The notes under the pieces are model-generated. The model searched no databases and was not told the origin of the DNA. It saw nothing but the letters and a program-made list of their open reading frames with translations. A program made the translations under genes and the position numbers. This document shows positions 53,877 to 56,740 of a DNA stretch of 56,740 bases, piece by piece. The stretch is from Lingula anatina. Its lineage: Eukaryota; Brachiopoda; Lingulata; Lingulida; Lingulidae. The stretch spans positions 221,512-278,251 of the forward strand of contig NW_019775824.1 in assembly GCF_001039355.2 (NCBI RefSeq), in the 5' to 3' direction. Position 1 is the stretch's first letter. Every line of letters starts with the position of its first letter.

Positions 53877-55007
53877 CAAAGAAAATGAACTCTGATCCAG
53901 AACACCAGAATTGTAGCCACAGTGGGATAGAATGTTATGTAATCAAAGGCAGTAAGGTAAAAAGTGAGGAACGTTTGGAACAGATGGCAACAACTGGTCT
54001 GGTGACAAGTAAGTGTGACAACATCAGCAACTTAACAGATACACAGGCCATGACACTTCTTCATCACCCTCATGGAATCAACAGGAACGGTGAGTTAACA
54101 AGAGGAGACGTGGAGATTTGGAAAGATGCAGAGCGATCAAAATCCACAACAGAAATACCTGGGGGAGAGCTCTCAGTCCACTGTGGCTAGCTCAGTGCAG
54201 AGTGATGCATTGCCTAGGGAGAGCAGTAACGCTGAAGGGGAGGCTTTGGCTGAATCTAGTGACCCTTTTGTTGAGATTAAGCAAGAAATGTATGATGTAG
54301 AGTATGAAGACAGAAATGCCAGTTACACATCTAAGTCTGCCAATGGTGCTGACATCTATGGTCAAAATGGTGCTCAATATGATGCTGATAATTGTGCATC
54401 CACTATGACAGCTGTTCAATCCACAGGAGAACCAGAGGGCAGTGGGTACCCCATGGATGAGGAAACTGAGGACCCCTTAGCTTCTACTTGTAGTTCATTG
54501 GCTGACCTCAGTGGCTTGTCTGAAATGCAGGCCAACTCCTTAATTATGGACGATGTCGGTCAAACCCAGGTCACTCGGCTGTTGCACACAGAATCTCAGC
54601 TCTCCGCCAAACGGTGGGCAAGAAAATCTCAGCAGCAAGGAGAAGATGGAATGGTCAATGAGAACATGGTTTCCAAGGACTGCTCTTCTATGGACCCAAT
54701 GCACGCTAGTAATGGTTGTACCCAGAATTCACTGTCACAAATGGAGTCCCATTGCCACGCACAAAGCATTGATATTGTTGGTGATAGCAGTTCTTGTGTG
54801 CAATGTAACTTGTTACGACAGGAGCTTGGTCATGCCAGACACTACATCAAGGCCCTGAAGGCGGCACTGGTTGCTAAGGACTCACAACTGGCCACACTGG
54901 GCAAGAAACTGACCACCATTGGGACACAATTTTTAGAATTGTCCAGAGATTGTAAATCCACAGCGCCGGCTCTGGGATATGAAAATGAAAACTGGGACAA
55001 CATGTAA
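53831..55007 (+). CDS. Conflicting ORFs downstream of gene E: acidic protein with C-terminal coiled coil
   Basis: Directly after the gene E stop, an open frame runs from 53831 (first ATG 53885) to a stop at 54190, overlapped by another frame open from 54126 (ATG) to 55007. The second is acidic (VEIKQEMYDVEYED) and ends with a likely coiled coil (LLRQELGHARHYIKALKAAL ... SQLATLGKKL). Its frame equals that of exon 53802-53876. C5 at 53832-53836 and G5 at 54161-54165 lie where the frames would need to switch, so compensating homopolymer errors in one long terminal exon could link all three. Alternatives are splicing (a GTGAGT donor at 54090, no phase-matched acceptor seen), a separate gene, or decay. 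Function not recognised. Confidence 0.45.
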
Positions 55008-55551
55008 CAGGGATATATTTAATTATTTATTCACTGTTTTATTTCTTGTATGTGGAGGTTCTGTCTACCTCTTCATTATTTGTCTTTCCAAGTGAAGAAT
55101 TTTATTCTTCTTGATGATGAAAACAGATTGTTCTGCTCTGTGCTATGAAAGGGGGAATTGTTATATAACATACCGTAAATGGGTGAGTCAATACTTGACT
55201 TGATAATTTGACACACTGTATTATTGTTACAGGTGCAGATTAAGGTATTATTATTATTATTATTATTCTTAATATTATTATTATTTTACAAACATTTTAA
55301 CATATAATTATATCTGTACTAGTGTTTTAAGGTATTTTACAAGGGCACTAACTTATATGTTACCCCAATGTTGCTATGTACTGTTGTCTTTACATAACAT
55401 CCACATGGGTGGTCTGTTATTCCAGCTAAAGGTTCCCTATGCTTAAGAAAAAAGATTTCCATTGTGCATGCACACACCCACAAACATGCACAAGCGACTG
55501 CATACTGACGTGCAAGCAAGCATTCATTGGTGCATTCGCTTTCATCTCTCA

Positions 55552-55588
<37 letters not shown>

Positions 55589-56740
55589 TCACATATTATT
55601 GCTCAGAATCTCAAAAGTTTTGTATAGCTGCGTATCATTCTTGAAGTAAATTGTTCTGCAAATTCTTTGCTCATTTTGGTATTTAACAAACGTAAAATCA
55701 ATATGGTTTTCTGACACCTACTATTATTACTAATAATGCAATGATCTAAATGGGTTTGCACGTCAGTTAATTTTAACATTTGAGATAAATTGAACTTAAC
55801 CCTGGCATTTCGTGGTAAATATTAAGAGATAAGGTTAGTTTTAATTAATGAAAGCATATTGCCTTCTTTGTTGCAAGGACATTCTAAGCTAGGCTCAGAC
55901 TTAACCTTGAGCCTCAGAGCCTGGTGTACTTTAACTTACATTATTGTTTTAGTGGTTGTTTCAATGTTATCATAACTGACTGGTGTGAAAAATATAATTT
56001 TCTTACCATACTAAAAGGTTGGAAGGTAGTATAAGGTTAATGTGAAGCTTACCTTGAGCAGAAAAATTTTGACTTTGGTGCTCTAAAAGTCCTTAAAACA
56101 TAAGTCAGGCATCCAGATATAACTATTTTTGATGGTCTTATCATTGCTGTAATGTACAATACCCCCAGTTTCAGTACTAAGTGCACATATCCTGAATTTC
56201 AGATTCAGATTGTAACTTCCCTACTTAGCTCTGCTGAAGTGTAAACATCAGGGTGTCAAACTGGTGTTGCCCCCCCTCCCCACCCCCCCACCCCCCCCCC
56301 CAAAAAAAAAAATGGTTCAACTACTGAATATCTGGAATATATATTTTGCATGAAAAAAAAAAGGTTAAAGCAATCAAAACATACTTGTGTTACTGTAGTG
56401 GTGCCAGGGTAATATTTTACTCGTTAAATATTCTTGTGAATTCAAACTGCTTTTTATTCATTTTTACTGTTTGTAACAGTTAAAATCATTGTTGGTATTT
56501 GTTTGTTGCTCAAAAGTTTCATCATCGTGATTCCTTGTGCTCAGAAGTGCCCATCTTGTCAGAAATGTTGTAGTTCAGGACTTATTCCTATTGGTTGTGT
56601 TACCTCTTCAATGGTCATTTTGTAAAAGGGAATATTTTAGTAAAGGAGAGAATATGCACAATTGTATTCTGTGTGATGTTATCAATATTGAATTCTTCAG
56701 TGTGAATAGAGAAAATGGAAGTTTAAAGGTGCTCATGATA
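55008..56740. other. 3' flank of gene E
   Basis: No gene seen. Contains TTA repeats (about 55246-55285), an AC microsatellite (55553-55583) and a C-rich/A-rich homopolymer patch (56270-56312). Confidence 0.5.

Overview
This is a eukaryotic genomic window: AT-rich non-coding DNA, GT-AG introns, TATA-type promoters, microsatellites, MITE-like elements and long GC-richer exons. The protein content (secreted repeat proteins with collagen-like Gly-Ile-Pro tracts) and the frequent octamer TACATGTA in non-coding DNA suggest a lophotrochozoan, most likely a mollusc and perhaps a bivalve. That assignment is inference; no marker gene fixes the species.

Positions 1-44500 hold a tandem cluster of four paralogous secreted-protein genes, all on the + strand: A (625-5768, 5' end outside the window), B (9797-17985), C (24562-35499) and D (38456-43798). 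B, C and D share one exon plan: a signal-peptide exon ending in phase 1, a symmetrical phase 1-1 exon of exactly 159 nt for a six-cysteine module with a CC pair, one very long exon (split by one intron in B) for 7-11 HYR-like repeats with an RTWtatDxCG core, then different C-terminal exon(s). A has the same plan with a 168-nt cysteine exon. The C-termini differ: a short Asn/Trp/Gly-rich tail in A, a giant Tyr-rich PDG/YGYR repeat plus a Gly-Ile-Pro domain in B and C, and a Ser/Thr/Pro-rich mucin-like tail in D. The family looks like a set of extracellular structural proteins (matrix, adhesive, periostracum, byssus or capsule type), with a fixed N-terminal assembly region and exchangeable material domains. 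I do not recognise it as a named family.

B and C have colinear promoters, related non-coding first exons with a hairpin, and a second exon about 97% identical although the neighbouring exons have diverged clearly, which points to gene conversion. B also carries an extra intron and a TAG stop where C continues in a conserved tail.

Positions 45400-50750 hold a magnesium-dependent phosphatase 1 (MDP1-like) gene on the - strand. A ~1.18 kb tandem duplication of two of its exons, with single N bases and a perfect fold-back at the junction, is probably an assembly artefact. From a shared upstream region (50745-51070), a + strand gene E (51841-53876, possibly to 55007) encodes an unrecognised nuclear-type protein with an AT-hook. 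Its last exon has conflicting reading frames. The remaining sequence holds simple repeats, an inverted pair of a ~345-bp MITE, and long stretches where I see no gene.
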